From NCBI RefSeq assembly GCF_002355635.1, contig NZ_AP017558.1, positions 806,001 to 870,000 on the forward strand: DNA of 64,000 nt. The letters are read 5' to 3'. Positions within the stretch are counted from its first letter, which is position 1. Each line of letters starts with the position of its first letter. Under the pieces are notes generated by a model that was given only the letters and a program-made list of their open reading frames with translations, was not told the DNA's origin and searched no databases. The translations under genes and the position numbers were made by a program. Below are positions 1-8,793 of this stretch, piece by piece. Source of the DNA: Halopenitus persicus. Lineage in GTDB: Archaea; Halobacteriota; Halobacteria; Halobacteriales; Haloferacaceae.

Positions 1-34
1 CCATATCGAATCACCGACCGCCGGGAGTATGAGG

Positions 35-99
35 GTTGCGTCCCGCCAAGACGTTGCGTCCCGCCGAGACGTTGCGTCCCGCCGAGACGTCGCGTCCCG
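35..99. repeat. 18-bp tandem repeat, about 3.6 copies
   Basis: The unit GTTGCGTCCCGCCGAGAC starts at 35, 53 and 71 (the first copy has one substitution), with a partial copy from 89. It lies just beyond the stop of the leftward gene ending at 126. Open frames running through it are a by-product of the repeat. It belongs to a pattern of short arrays at gene 3' ends in this window. Confidence 0.9.
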
Positions 100-125
100 T
101 ACGGCCGCCGCGTCCCGCGACCGGA

Positions 126-1619
126 CTATTCGGGTCGCCGATCGCCGGGCGTCTCACCGTCGTCGGCAGCTTCGGTACCTCGGTCAGCGCCGTCGGAGCC
201 ACCGCCGTCGGAACCACCGTCGTCCTCCCCGACGTCGGTCTCGTCTCCCGAGCCGCCTGTCGTCCCCAGCGCGTCAGTTCCCGTGTCGAGCGCGTCAGTT
301 CCCGTGTCGAGCGCGTCCGTCCACGTCCCGGCCGCGTCCGTTTCCGGTCCGCTCTCGCCGGGCGCCGATTCGTCCGCGTCGGCGCGCACCGCCGGCGTGG
401 TGGCTGCCGTCTCGAACCGGCGGATCGCGTCGAGACGCCCGACGAGGTAGACGGCGTCGCCGGGGTCGAAGGCGTCGCTTCTGGGCGGGAGCGCCCGAAC
501 TGACCCCTCGGCGGGCCGGATCGCGGCGACGACGGCCGAGACGTCGGCGACGGCGGTGCCGACCAGCTCGCTGCCCTCGGCGACGGTGACGACGCTCATC
601 GTCTCGTCGGCGCTCCGCAGCAGGCTCGCGAACTCGCGGTCGGCCTGCGGCTGGGCGGGGAGGGTCACCAGGCGATACGTCGTCGCGTCGTCGAGCCGCT
701 CGGCGTCCGTGGCGTCGAGCGCGAGCGTCGCCACGTCGCCGGCCGTCGCGCGGAGCTCGGCCGTCGCGACTCGCTCGGGAGTCTCGCCGCCGCGCCACAC
801 CTGCACGACGTCGCCGGGCGTCGCGGTATGCGCCGGATCGGCGGTGATCGCCACCGCGGCGGTGCCCGGCGCGAGCGTCGGCCCGAGGCCGGCCGCCCGG
901 GTGCCGACGGCGAAGTACTCGATCTCGCCGCGCTCGTCGACGTCGACGTCGACGTACGTGATCCCGAAATCCTCCTTCACGCGGGCGACGAGCCGGGTCC
1001 GAAGCTCCTCGACGGTCAGCCGCCGGGGGAACAGCAGCGTCTTCTCCGCCATCTCGGCCTTCCGATCCGGCGAGACCGCCTCGTAGGACTCCATGTCCTC
1101 GATCTCCTCGACCGGCGGGAGCGTGACCGGCGTTACGCGACCGACCGTCCGCACGACGGCGCCGACTTCCCCCTCGAGCCGCTTGCCCCCCGCCATCGAG
1201 AAGACGTTCCGGGCGACGGTGTCGCCGACGCGGAGGCCCGCCGGAGAGACCGCCGCCGCGACGCCGACGGCGACGACGTTGAACAGGACGGCGTCGAGCC
1301 GCAGGAGTTCGAACTCCCCGCCGCCGATCACCCCGCCAAGCGAGGTCGTGTTGAGGTATAACACGACAACCGCGACGCCGAACAGGACCGCGACGCCCTC
1401 CGGAGCTCGCTGGCGGAAGTACCACCGGTAGAGGGCGGCGATCGACCCGGTTATCAGTAGCGCCAGCGACGCGAACAGCACGAGGGTCGCCGCCGCCCGC
1501 AGGGGCTCGCTGAAGGTGACCACCGTGGCGAGCGGGACGGCGTCGGTCGCGGCGGAGAGACCCGCCTCGAGGGCCGGGACGCCGGGTTCGCCGACTCCGA
1601 TCACGCCGGGTCCGGTCAC
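126..1619 (-). CDS. TrkA-C domain membrane protein (second of a pair)
   Basis: A 497-residue protein with about three hydrophobic segments in the first 130 residues. A long soluble part follows, ending around residues 330-420 in a TrkA-C (RCK_C)-like domain (FDPGDAVYLVGRLDAIRRFE), the ligand-sensing module of K+ channels and transporters. The last ~75 residues are a low-complexity D/E/G/T tail containing the duplicated segment DALDTGT. The start is GTG, overlapping the stop of the upstream gene (GTGA), so the two are translationally coupled. It has no TrkA-N nucleotide-binding domain and no pore-loop motif that I can see. A role in ion homeostasis is family-based inference. Confidence 0.75.
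   Translation of the reverse strand: MTGPGVIGVGEPGVPALEAGLSAATDAVPLATVVTFSEPLRAAATLVLFASLALLITGSIAALYRWYFRQRAPEGVAVLFGVAVVVLYLNTTSLGGVIGGGEFELLRLDAVLFNVVAVGVAAAVSPAGLRVGDTVARNVFSMAGGKRLEGEVGAVVRTVGRVTPVTLPPVEEIEDMESYEAVSPDRKAEMAEKTLLFPRRLTVEELRTRLVARVKEDFGITYVDVDVDERGEIEYFAVGTRAAGLGPTLAPGTAAVAITADPAHTATPGDVVQVWRGGETPERVATAELRATAGDVATLALDATDAERLDDATTYRLVTLPAQPQADREFASLLRSADETMSVVTVAEGSELVGTAVADVSAVVAAIRPAEGSVRALPPRSDAFDPGDAVYLVGRLDAIRRFETAATTPAVRADADESAPGESGPETDAAGTWTDALDTGTDALDTGTDALGTTGGSGDETDVGEDDGGSDGGGSDGADRGTEAADDGETPGDRRPE
268..309. repeat. 21-bp in-frame tandem duplication
   Basis: Two perfect 21-bp copies (268-288 and 289-309) encode the repeated DALDTGT of the acidic tail of the TrkA-C membrane protein. 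A third, degraded copy follows. The length is a multiple of three, so the frame is kept. Confidence 0.85.
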
Positions 1620-2869
1620 GCCGCCACCTCCCTGAACCGGTCGAGCGCGTCGCGGGTCCCGACGACGAACAGCTCGTCACCGGCCGACAGCTCCTGGTTC
1701 CCACGCGGGGCGATCACCCACGATCCGTGCTTCGCGGCCATGATCGCGACGTCGTACCGGGCGCGGACGTCGACGTCCCCGATCGTGGTCCCGTCGAGCG
1801 GACCGCCGGCGACGACCGAGACGCGCCGGAACCGCTTGCCGGCCCGCCGGATCAGGGCGGTCAGCTCGAACTCCCGCCGCGTCCCGCGCGAACGGACCAG
1901 GACGCTCCCGCGGTCGGCCTCGAGCAGCGGACGCGCGTCGGACCGCGTCACCGCGACGGTGAGCCGCCCCTCCCCGCCCGTGGTGACCGGAACCGAGGGG
2001 GACGGCGCGTCGACGTCGGTTTCGGAATCGGATCCTCCGTCGGTGGCGAGATCGTCCGCCGCGGGGTCGGGAGCAGCGGGATCGCCGCCCACGCGGTCGG
2101 CGTCCGGGCTCGACCGCGCCGAGACGACGGTGCCGTCGACGGTGCCGCCGGGCGTGAAGACGGTCACCTCGTCGCCGCGGGCGATGCCGGTCGGGATCAA
2201 CGCGGCGATCGAGACCGCCCGCTTGCCGTCCGGAACCCGACGCGAGAGGCCGCCAGTCGGGGGCGCGGCCTGGACGATCGCCCGCGCGTGTTCGTCGATG
2301 CTGACGGCGACGTCCGCGAGCTCGAACTCCGTCCGGAGCCGGTCCGCGAGGCGGGTCTCGAGCTCCGCGATCGGCACGTCCGCCGGGAACGTCCACTCCC
2401 CCTCGGCGATGGCTCCGCGGGTCTCGGCCGACAGCGGCGGGTACCCCTCCATATCGCCGACCTCGCCGACGATCTCGACGCGTGCCCGCCCGCGACCGCC
2501 GACGAGCTCCACGACGTCCGCCGAGAGGGTCCGGTTCCGAAGCGAGCGCAGCGAGAGGCGTTTCGGCGCGGTCGACCCGAGCTTATCGCCCTGCGCGTGT
2601 GCGTACAGCGCGAGCATCAGGACGACGATGATCGCCGTCAGGATCGCGGGCGCGCGTTCGGAGGCGCGAACCGAGGGATCGTTGAGCGCGAGCAGACCGC
2701 CGTTGACCCCGGCGATCGCGAGCGCCAGGACGACGACACCGAATCCCGGGATCGTCACCCCGGTGAAGTATTTGAACAGGAATCCGAGAACTCCCGAGAC
2801 GATGGCCGGAATGATCCCGGTGAGCAGTCCCAGGTAGATCCCGTAGAGTATCTCGACCGGTAGCTCCAT
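1616..2869 (-). CDS. TrkA-C domain membrane protein (first of a pair)
   Basis: A 417-residue protein. Residues 1-100 contain three hydrophobic segments (LPVEILYGIYLGLLTG, then two more). The rest is soluble, with a D/S/T-rich linker near residues 255-290 and a C-terminal TrkA-C-like module ending ELSAGDELFVVGTRDALDRF. It has the same architecture as the gene downstream, which it overlaps by four bases, and together they look like a two-subunit membrane complex. The TrkA-C assignment rests on the GDxLxVxGxxxxLxxF pattern. A K+ or other cation role is inferred. Confidence 0.78.
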   Translation of the reverse strand: MELPVEILYGIYLGLLTGIIPAIVSGVLGFLFKYFTGVTIPGFGVVVLALAIAGVNGGLLALNDPSVRASERAPAILTAIIVVLMLALYAHAQGDKLGSTAPKRLSLRSLRNRTLSADVVELVGGRGRARVEIVGEVGDMEGYPPLSAETRGAIAEGEWTFPADVPIAELETRLADRLRTEFELADVAVSIDEHARAIVQAAPPTGGLSRRVPDGKRAVSIAALIPTGIARGDEVTVFTPGGTVDGTVVSARSSPDADRVGGDPAAPDPAADDLATDGGSDSETDVDAPSPSVPVTTGGEGRLTVAVTRSDARPLLEADRGSVLVRSRGTRREFELTALIRRAGKRFRRVSVVAGGPLDGTTIGDVDVRARYDVAIMAAKHGSWVIAPRGNQELSAGDELFVVGTRDALDRFREVAA

Positions 2870-2968
2870 ATCCGCCGGTCACGCGGCGGACGGATATCGT
2901 TATCGGCAGGGGATAGCTCCCGCTCCTTTCGCCGTCGACGCCGGTCGCGTCTCGAGACCGAGGCCGAC

Positions 2969-5518
2969 TCACTCGGCCCCGGGATAGTCGCCGCCCACGA
3001 CCTCCCGGATCCGATCGGCGGTGACCGTCCCGACGCCCTCGACTTCCCGGAGGTCGTCCTCGCGGGCGGTCATCACGGCCTCGACGGTGCCGAAGTGCTC
3101 CAGCAGCGACCGTGCGGTGACCGGGCCGATGTCGGCGATCGCGGAGACGACGTACTCCTGCTGTTCGGCCAGCGTCTTCGTCGTCTTCTCGCCGTGGACG
3201 CTCACCTCGCGGTCGCGCGTCTCCTGTTCGCGGCGGGCGATCGTCTCGAAGAGCTCCGTCGTGTCCGCCTCGTCGTCCGTCCGCAGCACGCTCAGGCCGA
3301 AGTCGACGGCCAGCGAGGCGATCGCGCCCCGGATCGCGTTCGGATCCACGTTCCGTTGCGTGTAGAGGTCGCCGCCCTCGATCACGATGACCGGCCGGGA
3401 GTAGGCCCGCGAGAGCTCGCCGACCTGCTCGAAGACGGACCGGTCGCCGTCGAGGAGGGAGTCGACGAAGTCGGCAGCCGACTTCCGCTCGACGGCCACC
3501 CGGTCAGAGAGGACGTAGTCGCCGACCGCGAGCGTCTCCAGCCGGGTGCGGATCCCATCGCGCGTCGAGAGGTCCTTGGCGATCCCGGCGTCGAGCTCGC
3601 GCTGGTCGATCACGACCTCGACGTCGTCGGCGTCCGTGACGCCCGCGGTCGCGACGACGCCGTCGGCGTCATCGGCCGCACTGTCCTCCTCGACGGTGGC
3701 GGTCCCGCTGGCCTCGTTCCCGCCGGTTTCGTTCCCGTCGCCGCCGGAGTTCACCTCCGCGGCGAAGTCGGTCAAGCCGGGCTGTCCATCCCCGGTCTCG
3801 TCGTTCGCAGCACTCGTGTCGTTCTCGGCGTCCGTTTCGTCCTCGCCGCCGGTGTCGTCTCCGTCGTTCGCGATCCCCGCATCGTCCTCGCCGTCGGTGA
3901 CGGCAGCAGCATCGCTCGCCGACCCCTCGAACGCGTCGAGGTTCGCCTGGTCCTCGTCGGCGATCTCGGCCTCGATCTCACCGGTCGCCGCCTTGAGGTC
4001 GCGGAGCTGCTGGCGCATCTGTTTTTCCCGCCGCCGGGAGATCCAGAAGAACGCCTCGTCGCGGGTGTCCTCGGCCATCAGCACGACGACGCGTCCGCTG
4101 GCCTGCCGGCCGGTCCGGCCCTTTCGCTGGATGGACCGGATCGCGGTCGGGACCGGCTCGTAGAACAGCACGAGATCGACCTCGGGGACGTCGAGGCCCT
4201 CCTCGGCGACCGACGTCGAGACGAGCACCTCGAAGTCGCCGGCGCGGAAGGCGTCGAGCGTGTCCTGCTGTTGGGTCTGGCTCATCCCGTCCGAGCCCTC
4301 CTTGTCGCCCTGCCCGACGAACCGCTCGACGTCGAAGCTCGCGGCGAGGAACTCCACGAGCGCCTCGGCGGTGTCACGCGACTCGGTGAAGACGATCGCG
4401 CGATCGCCGCCGTTGACGCCGAGCGTCTCCGCCAGCAGGAGCCGCGTCTTCGAGAACTTCGGATGGAGGTCGTCGAACGCCTCCGCCTTGCGCATCGCCT
4501 CGCGGACCGTCGGCTCGGCGACGAGCCGCTGGCTCGCCTTCGAGGCGCCCGAGGAGCGGGCCGCGTTCCGCTGGCGTTCGAAGTACCGGCGCAGCGACTC
4601 CACCGACTGGGTCTCCACGAGCTCGACGGCGCGTCGGAGCTTCATCACCTCGGCGTGGGTCGACATCCCGGTGTAGCCGTCCGAGTTTCCGGCGTCCATC
4701 ATCCGCTTGAGCTCCCCCCGCATCGCGTTGAGCTGGCGCTGTGAGAGGTCGGGGTCGGTCGTGTCCGCGACGCCGATGGACTTGAGCTTCTCGAGCCGGT
4801 CGGCGATCACCTCGTTCAGCGCGTCGCGGATCGCCAGCAGCTCCTCGGGAAGCTCGACCTGCTCCCACCGGACGTCGGTGTCGTGAGTGTACTCGTCGAC
4901 GTCGGCGTCGTCCTCGGTCATCACCTCCACGTTCTCGATCCCGAGGTTGTCACAGACGATCTCGATCTCCTCGAGGTCGCCGCCGGGGGAGGCGGACATC
5001 CCGGTGACGAGCGGGTCAGCGGCGTCGGCGTGGTAGCGCTCGGCGATGTAGACGTACGAATAGTCGCCGGTCGCGCGGTGGCACTCGTCGAAGGTGAGAT
5101 GCGTGACGTTTCGCAGCGAGATCCGGTTGCCCACGAGGTCGTTCTCGATCACCTGCGGGGTCGCGATCACGACCCGCGCCGACCCCCACAGATCGCCGCG
5201 GTCGTCCGGGGAGACCTCGCCGGTAAACACCACGATCTCCTCGTCGGGGATCGCGAGCGCCTCCCGGTAGAAGTCGGCGTGCTGCTCGACGAGCGGCTTC
5301 GTCGGGGCCAACAGGAGGGCGGTCCCGCCCGCGTCCGCAAGCCGGGTGGCCGTCACGAGCAGACTCACTGCCGTCTTCCCGAGGCCCGTCGGGAGACACA
5401 CCAGAGTGTGTTCCCCACGCGCGGCGGTCGCGAGCCGGGTCTGGTAGCGACGCCGCTGGAGGACGCCCTCGACGAGCAGGGGATGATCGGTGCTCACCGC
5501 GTCGGCCTCGGTCGCCAT
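2969..5518 (-). CDS. hef: Hef helicase/nuclease (XPF/FANCM family)
   Basis: An 849-residue archaeal Hef, which remodels and cleaves stalled replication forks. An SF2 helicase comes first: Walker A PTGLGKT at residues 43-49 and the DEAH-box variant DECH at 144-147. The second RecA-like lobe contains STSVAEEGLDVPEVD and the QRKGRTGR arginine-finger motif. An acidic D/E/T/N linker follows, then an ERCC4-type nuclease (VERKSAADF) around residues 630-780 and C-terminal tandem helix-hairpin-helix motifs. The start at 5518 (MATEADAVS) is preferred over an upstream in-frame extension of 46 basic, P/R-rich residues that looks non-coding. Both helicase and nuclease motifs look intact. Confidence 0.93.
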   Translation of the reverse strand: MATEADAVSTDHPLLVEGVLQRRRYQTRLATAARGEHTLVCLPTGLGKTAVSLLVTATRLADAGGTALLLAPTKPLVEQHADFYREALAIPDEEIVVFTGEVSPDDRGDLWGSARVVIATPQVIENDLVGNRISLRNVTHLTFDECHRATGDYSYVYIAERYHADAADPLVTGMSASPGGDLEEIEIVCDNLGIENVEVMTEDDADVDEYTHDTDVRWEQVELPEELLAIRDALNEVIADRLEKLKSIGVADTTDPDLSQRQLNAMRGELKRMMDAGNSDGYTGMSTHAEVMKLRRAVELVETQSVESLRRYFERQRNAARSSGASKASQRLVAEPTVREAMRKAEAFDDLHPKFSKTRLLLAETLGVNGGDRAIVFTESRDTAEALVEFLAASFDVERFVGQGDKEGSDGMSQTQQQDTLDAFRAGDFEVLVSTSVAEEGLDVPEVDLVLFYEPVPTAIRSIQRKGRTGRQASGRVVVLMAEDTRDEAFFWISRRREKQMRQQLRDLKAATGEIEAEIADEDQANLDAFEGSASDAAAVTDGEDDAGIANDGDDTGGEDETDAENDTSAANDETGDGQPGLTDFAAEVNSGGDGNETGGNEASGTATVEEDSAADDADGVVATAGVTDADDVEVVIDQRELDAGIAKDLSTRDGIRTRLETLAVGDYVLSDRVAVERKSAADFVDSLLDGDRSVFEQVGELSRAYSRPVIVIEGGDLYTQRNVDPNAIRGAIASLAVDFGLSVLRTDDEADTTELFETIARREQETRDREVSVHGEKTTKTLAEQQEYVVSAIADIGPVTARSLLEHFGTVEAVMTAREDDLREVEGVGTVTADRIREVVGGDYPGAE

Positions 5519-5674
5519 CGGCGGGTCTTGGCCGGCATCGGCCAAAAGGGTTCGCGAAGCGAGGCGGAAGTGGTCGGACGGCGCAGGGTCGGATGGACGG
5601 CGCAGGGTCGGACGGCCGGCTCGGTCAGGACGGCTCGAGGCGAACCTCGTCGGCAATCGGTCCGGGTGGGTCGG

Positions 5675-5812
5675 CTACCGATCCCGGTCGTCCTCAGTGA
5701 CCCGGTCCTCGGACAGCCGGTCCTCCGGGACGTCCTCGCCAACGAGTGCGGCCCACTCCGCGACCCGCGAACTGCTCGTTCCCGTCGGGGTGTCAGGCGT
5801 GCGACCGTTCAT
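5675..5812 (-). CDS. Small acidic protein, 45 residues, unrecognised
   Basis: ATG at 5812, TAG at 5675. The product is acidic (VAEWAALVGEDVPEDRLSE near the middle, then a D/E/R tail), which is typical of haloarchaeal small proteins and not of GC-rich shadow frames here, which are mostly R/P-rich. It lies between hef and serB, transcribed in the same direction. I do not recognise a family. It could be a small regulatory or accessory protein. The main risk is that it is a chance frame. Confidence 0.45.
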   Translation of the reverse strand: MNGRTPDTPTGTSSSRVAEWAALVGEDVPEDRLSEDRVTEDDRDR

Positions 5813-5903
5813 CAGTAGTATCTGATCGAAGCCGTCGTCTTAACCGTTACCCCGGTTTCGGCGGATCGGGAACGGTCAGAACCGGGCGGACGACGGGGAC
5901 GGG

Positions 5904-6560
5904 TTACCGCGTCGAGTCGTCGGCCCGAAGCACCCGATACCCCTCGAGGACGCGGCCCAGCCGGGACATCGAGGCGACGACGGCGTCACAGGAGGACCGA
6001 ACCGCGGGCTTCGGAACGAAGCCGACGGAAAGCCCGGCGACCTCGAGCATCGGGAGGTCGTTTGCGCCGTCGCCGATCGCCACGGTGTCGGCCATCGGGA
6101 CGCCGACCTCGTCGGCCAGCGACTCGAGGGCGTCGTCCTTGGTTCCCTCGATGAGCGGCCCCTCGGCGTCGCCGGTCAGCCGGCCGCCGGACTGCGGCAG
6201 CCGGTTCGCGACGATCGTGTCGACCGAGACGCCCTCGCGTTCCAGGGCCGCCTCGACGCCACGTTCGAACCCGCCGGTGAGGATCGCGACGTGATGGCCG
6301 GCCGCCCGCAGTCGTTCGATGAGGGCCGCAGCGCCCGGGCGGATCCGGACCTCGTCGAAGGCGGCGTCGACGTCCGCCTCGGGAAGCCCCTCGAGGAGCG
6401 CGGCGCGCTGGTAGAGGCTCTCCGCGTAGCTGATCTCGTCGTTCATCGCCCGCTCGGTGATCTCGGCGACCTCGTCGGCGACGCCGGCGCGCTCGGCCAG
6501 CAACACCGTCATCTCGGAGTCGGAGAGCGTTCCGTCGAAGTCGAACGCGATGAGTCGCAT
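5904..6560 (-). CDS. serB: Phosphoserine phosphatase SerB
   Basis: A 218-residue HAD-superfamily phosphatase. Motif I is at the N-terminus (FDFDGTLSDSE, nucleophile Asp8), motif II is ILTGGF, and motif III/IV is GDGANDLPML, the typical SerB Mg-binding site. It dephosphorylates L-phosphoserine, the last step of serine synthesis. ATG at 6560. Length fits the family. Related HAD phosphatases cannot be excluded, but GDGANDLPML strongly favours SerB. Confidence 0.92.
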   Translation of the reverse strand: MRLIAFDFDGTLSDSEMTVLLAERAGVADEVAEITERAMNDEISYAESLYQRAALLEGLPEADVDAAFDEVRIRPGAAALIERLRAAGHHVAILTGGFERGVEAALEREGVSVDTIVANRLPQSGGRLTGDAEGPLIEGTKDDALESLADEVGVPMADTVAIGDGANDLPMLEVAGLSVGFVPKPAVRSSCDAVVASMSRLGRVLEGYRVLRADDSTR

Positions 6561-6684
6561 ACCCGCGGTTCGATTCGTGGTGGTTAAACGTCGATGATCC
6601 GCGTTCAGTGGCCCACAACCTGCTCGTGGAGCGTCCCGGTAGGGATCACCAAACCGTTATTCAGCTACCCAGAGAAGGACGCGT

Positions 6685-6897
6685 ATGACCTGTCCGTATC
6701 TGGAGTACCGACGCGAGTCGGACGGCGACCGGTTCGACCATCCGCGGGCATACTGCACCGCCGCGGACCGGTTCGTTCAGGCGATGCGAGCCGACATCTG
6801 CAACGACCGGTACGATCTCGATCACGCGGAGCACTGTGAGATCTACCGCGAGCACAGTGAGATCCACCGCGAGCGCACCGGAGCGACGGGGCCGTGA
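6685..6897 (+). CDS. Small conserved haloarchaeal Cys/His protein
   Basis: A 70-residue protein starting MTCPYLEYR, with cysteines at residues 3, 24, 39 and 50 and several histidines. A metal- or disulfide-stabilised small domain is plausible. A TATA-like GTTATTC lies about 27 nt before the ATG, consistent with a leaderless transcript. The stop overlaps the GTG start of the next gene (GTGA), so the two are coupled. Near the C-terminus a 21-bp segment is duplicated, giving EIYREHSEIHRE. Function unknown; I recall similar short proteins in other haloarchaea but cannot verify this here. Confidence 0.7.
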   Translation: MTCPYLEYRRESDGDRFDHPRAYCTAADRFVQAMRADICNDRYDLDHAEHCEIYREHSEIHRERTGATGP

Positions 6898-7736
6898 GTT
6901 ACGAGGACTACCTCGCCGGCGATCCGCTGATCATCACGGCGGCGCTGACCGGCGGCGTACACGGCAAGGAAGCGAATCCGAACCTTCCGGAAACCCCCGA
7001 CGAGATCGGCCGAGCAGCCGCGGCGGCCGAGGAGGCGGGCGCCGCAGTGGTCCACCTTCACGCCAGGCAGCCGAACGGCGAGCGGTCGTTCGCCACCGAA
7101 CGGTTCCAGGCCATCGACGACGCGGTCCGAACGCACGCCGACGACGTCGTCATCCAGCACTCCACCGGCGGGACCGGCGCGCCCGCCGAGGACCGCCACC
7201 GCCCGCTTCGAACGGATCCGCCGCCGGAGATGGCGTCGCTGGACATAGGCCCGCTCAACCGATACGACCACTTGACAAGCGAGAACACGCGCGGTATGGT
7301 CGATGCGCTCCACCGGGAGATGCGCGACAGAGGGATAAAACCGGAGCTGGAGGTGTTCAACGACGGCCACCTCAACGAGGTCCACGGCCTGCTTGAGCGC
7401 CGCAAGCTTGCCGACCCGACGTACGCAACGCTCATCTTCGGCGGCGGCACGCTCACGCGACCCCGCCCGCGAAACCTGCTGAACGCGATCTCGAACCTTC
7501 CCGACGGCGCGCTCTTCAACACCCTCGCGTTCGGCCGGCATCAGCTGCCGTTCACGACGCTGGGGATCGTGCTCGGCGGACACGTTCGCGTCGGCTTGGA
7601 GGACAACGTCTACTACCGCAACGGGGAGCTCGCGACGAGCAACGCGCAATTAGTCGAGCGGGTCGTTCGCATCGCGGACGAGCTCGGGCGGGAGATCGCG
7701 AGCCCGGATCAGGCGCGTGACGTTCTCGACCTCTAG
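6894..7736 (+). CDS. Beta-keto acid cleavage enzyme (BKACE, DUF849)
   Basis: A 280-residue TIM-barrel enzyme of the BKACE family, which condenses a beta-keto acid with acetyl-CoA to give acetoacetate and a new CoA thioester. The N-terminus (PLIITAALTGGVHGKEANP) and the zinc motif VHLHAR (His54 and His56) are diagnostic. Downstream, LGGHVRVGLEDN contains the glutamate that completes the zinc site in the family. It starts at a GTG overlapping the preceding small gene. The substrate is not predictable from sequence. The last codons (Leu-Asp-Leu-stop) are re-duplicated in a downstream tandem repeat. Confidence 0.88.
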   Translation: MSYEDYLAGDPLIITAALTGGVHGKEANPNLPETPDEIGRAAAAAEEAGAAVVHLHARQPNGERSFATERFQAIDDAVRTHADDVVIQHSTGGTGAPAEDRHRPLRTDPPPEMASLDIGPLNRYDHLTSENTRGMVDALHREMRDRGIKPELEVFNDGHLNEVHGLLERRKLADPTYATLIFGGGTLTRPRPRNLLNAISNLPDGALFNTLAFGRHQLPFTTLGIVLGGHVRVGLEDNVYYRNGELATSNAQLVERVVRIADELGREIASPDQARDVLDL

Positions 7737-7824
7737 CCCTCGACCGCTACCCTCGACCTCTAGCCCTCGACCGCTACCCTCGACCTCTAGCCCTCGACCG
7801 CTACCCTCGACCTCTAGCCCTCGA
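7725..7824. repeat. 27-bp tandem repeat carrying the gene's stop codon
   Basis: Units start at 7725, 7752 and 7779, with a partial copy from 7806. Each begins CTCGACCTCTAG, the last three sense codons and stop of the BKACE gene. Because the period is a multiple of three, four TAG stops lie in the same reading frame. The array begins inside the coding sequence and runs into the spacer before pspA. Confidence 0.92.
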
Positions 7825-7913
7825 GCCGGAGTTGGTGACTAGCCGCGATATCGTGGCGGCGGCGTGAGCGAACAGCACACGACTTTTTACCGGATAGCCC
7901 GTCAATGACGCAT

Positions 7914-8792
7914 ATGGGGATCCTCTCACGCGCCTCGTACGTCATCCGCTCGAAGGTGAACTCCCTCCTCAACCGGGCGGAGGACCCGACCGAGACGCTC
8001 GACTACTCCTACGAACAGATGCGCGACGAGCTCCAGGACGTCAAACAGGGGATCGCCGACCTGACCACCCAGAAGAAACGGCTGGAGATCCAGAAACGCC
8101 GCCTCGAGGAGAACGTCGAGAAGCACAACCGCCAGGCCCGCGAGGCCGTCCAACAGGACCGCGACGACCTGGCGCGACAGGCCCTCGAGAAGAAGAACTC
8201 CAAGATGCAACAGATCGAGGAGATCGAGGGCCAGATCGCCGAGCTCCAGTCCACCCAGGACTCGCTCGTCGAGAAGAAAAACGAGCTCCAGAGCCGGATC
8301 GAGGAGTTCCGGACGAAAAAGGAGACGATGAAGGCGCGCTACGAGGCGGCGGAGGCGTCCACGCGCGTCTCCGAGGCGATGACCGGCGTCGGCGACGAGA
8401 TGGAGGACGTCGGACGGGCGATCGAGCGCGCCGAGGACCGGACCGACGAGATGGAGGCGCGGTCGCAGGCGATGGACGAGCTGCAGGACACCGGCGCCTT
8501 CGACGACGCCCTGTCCGACAAGGACAGCATCGACCGGGAGCTCGAGGAGGTCTCCTCGGACCGGGAGGTCGAGGCCGAGCTGGAAACGCTGAAATCGGAG
8601 GCGGGGGCCGTCGGAAACGGCGACGGCTCCGGATCGACGGAGGACGTCGAGGCCGAGCTCTCCGACCTCGAGGCGGAGGTCGAGGGGTCGGACTCCGGAG
8701 CGGCAGACACGGACACGGAAGTCGACGTGGAGACGGAGGACGTGGAGACGGAGGACGTCGAGGCGGAGAACGTCGACGCCGAAAACAGGTGA
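7914..8792 (+). CDS. pspA: PspA/IM30 (ESCRT-III-like) membrane stress protein
   Basis: A 292-residue PspA/IM30-type protein. An N-terminal amphipathic segment (MGILSRASYVIRSKVNSLLN) is followed by the long charged coiled coil of the family (roughly residues 20-210, rich in E/K/R/Q) and then a halophile-style acidic tail with repeated VETEDVE. PspA proteins polymerise on damaged membranes. The ATG at 7914 is chosen over the one at 7905 because the TATA-like tract CTTTTTAC centred near 7886 sits about 27 nt upstream and because family members start MGI. The acidic repeated tail comes from 15-bp duplications. Confidence 0.9.
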   Translation: MGILSRASYVIRSKVNSLLNRAEDPTETLDYSYEQMRDELQDVKQGIADLTTQKKRLEIQKRRLEENVEKHNRQAREAVQQDRDDLARQALEKKNSKMQQIEEIEGQIAELQSTQDSLVEKKNELQSRIEEFRTKKETMKARYEAAEASTRVSEAMTGVGDEMEDVGRAIERAEDRTDEMEARSQAMDELQDTGAFDDALSDKDSIDRELEEVSSDREVEAELETLKSEAGAVGNGDGSGSTEDVEAELSDLEAEVEGSDSGAADTDTEVDVETEDVETEDVEAENVDAENR

Positions 8793-8793
8793 G

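Noticed and set aside
295-2863. Several long open frames on both strands inside the TrkA-C genes
   Set aside because: They are shadows caused by high GC: products are R/P/G-rich, lack acidic bias and show no motifs, while the opposite frame encodes recognisable proteins.
7725-7824. Tandem arrays considered as CRISPR
   Set aside because: Units are directly contiguous without spacers, and no cas genes are present.
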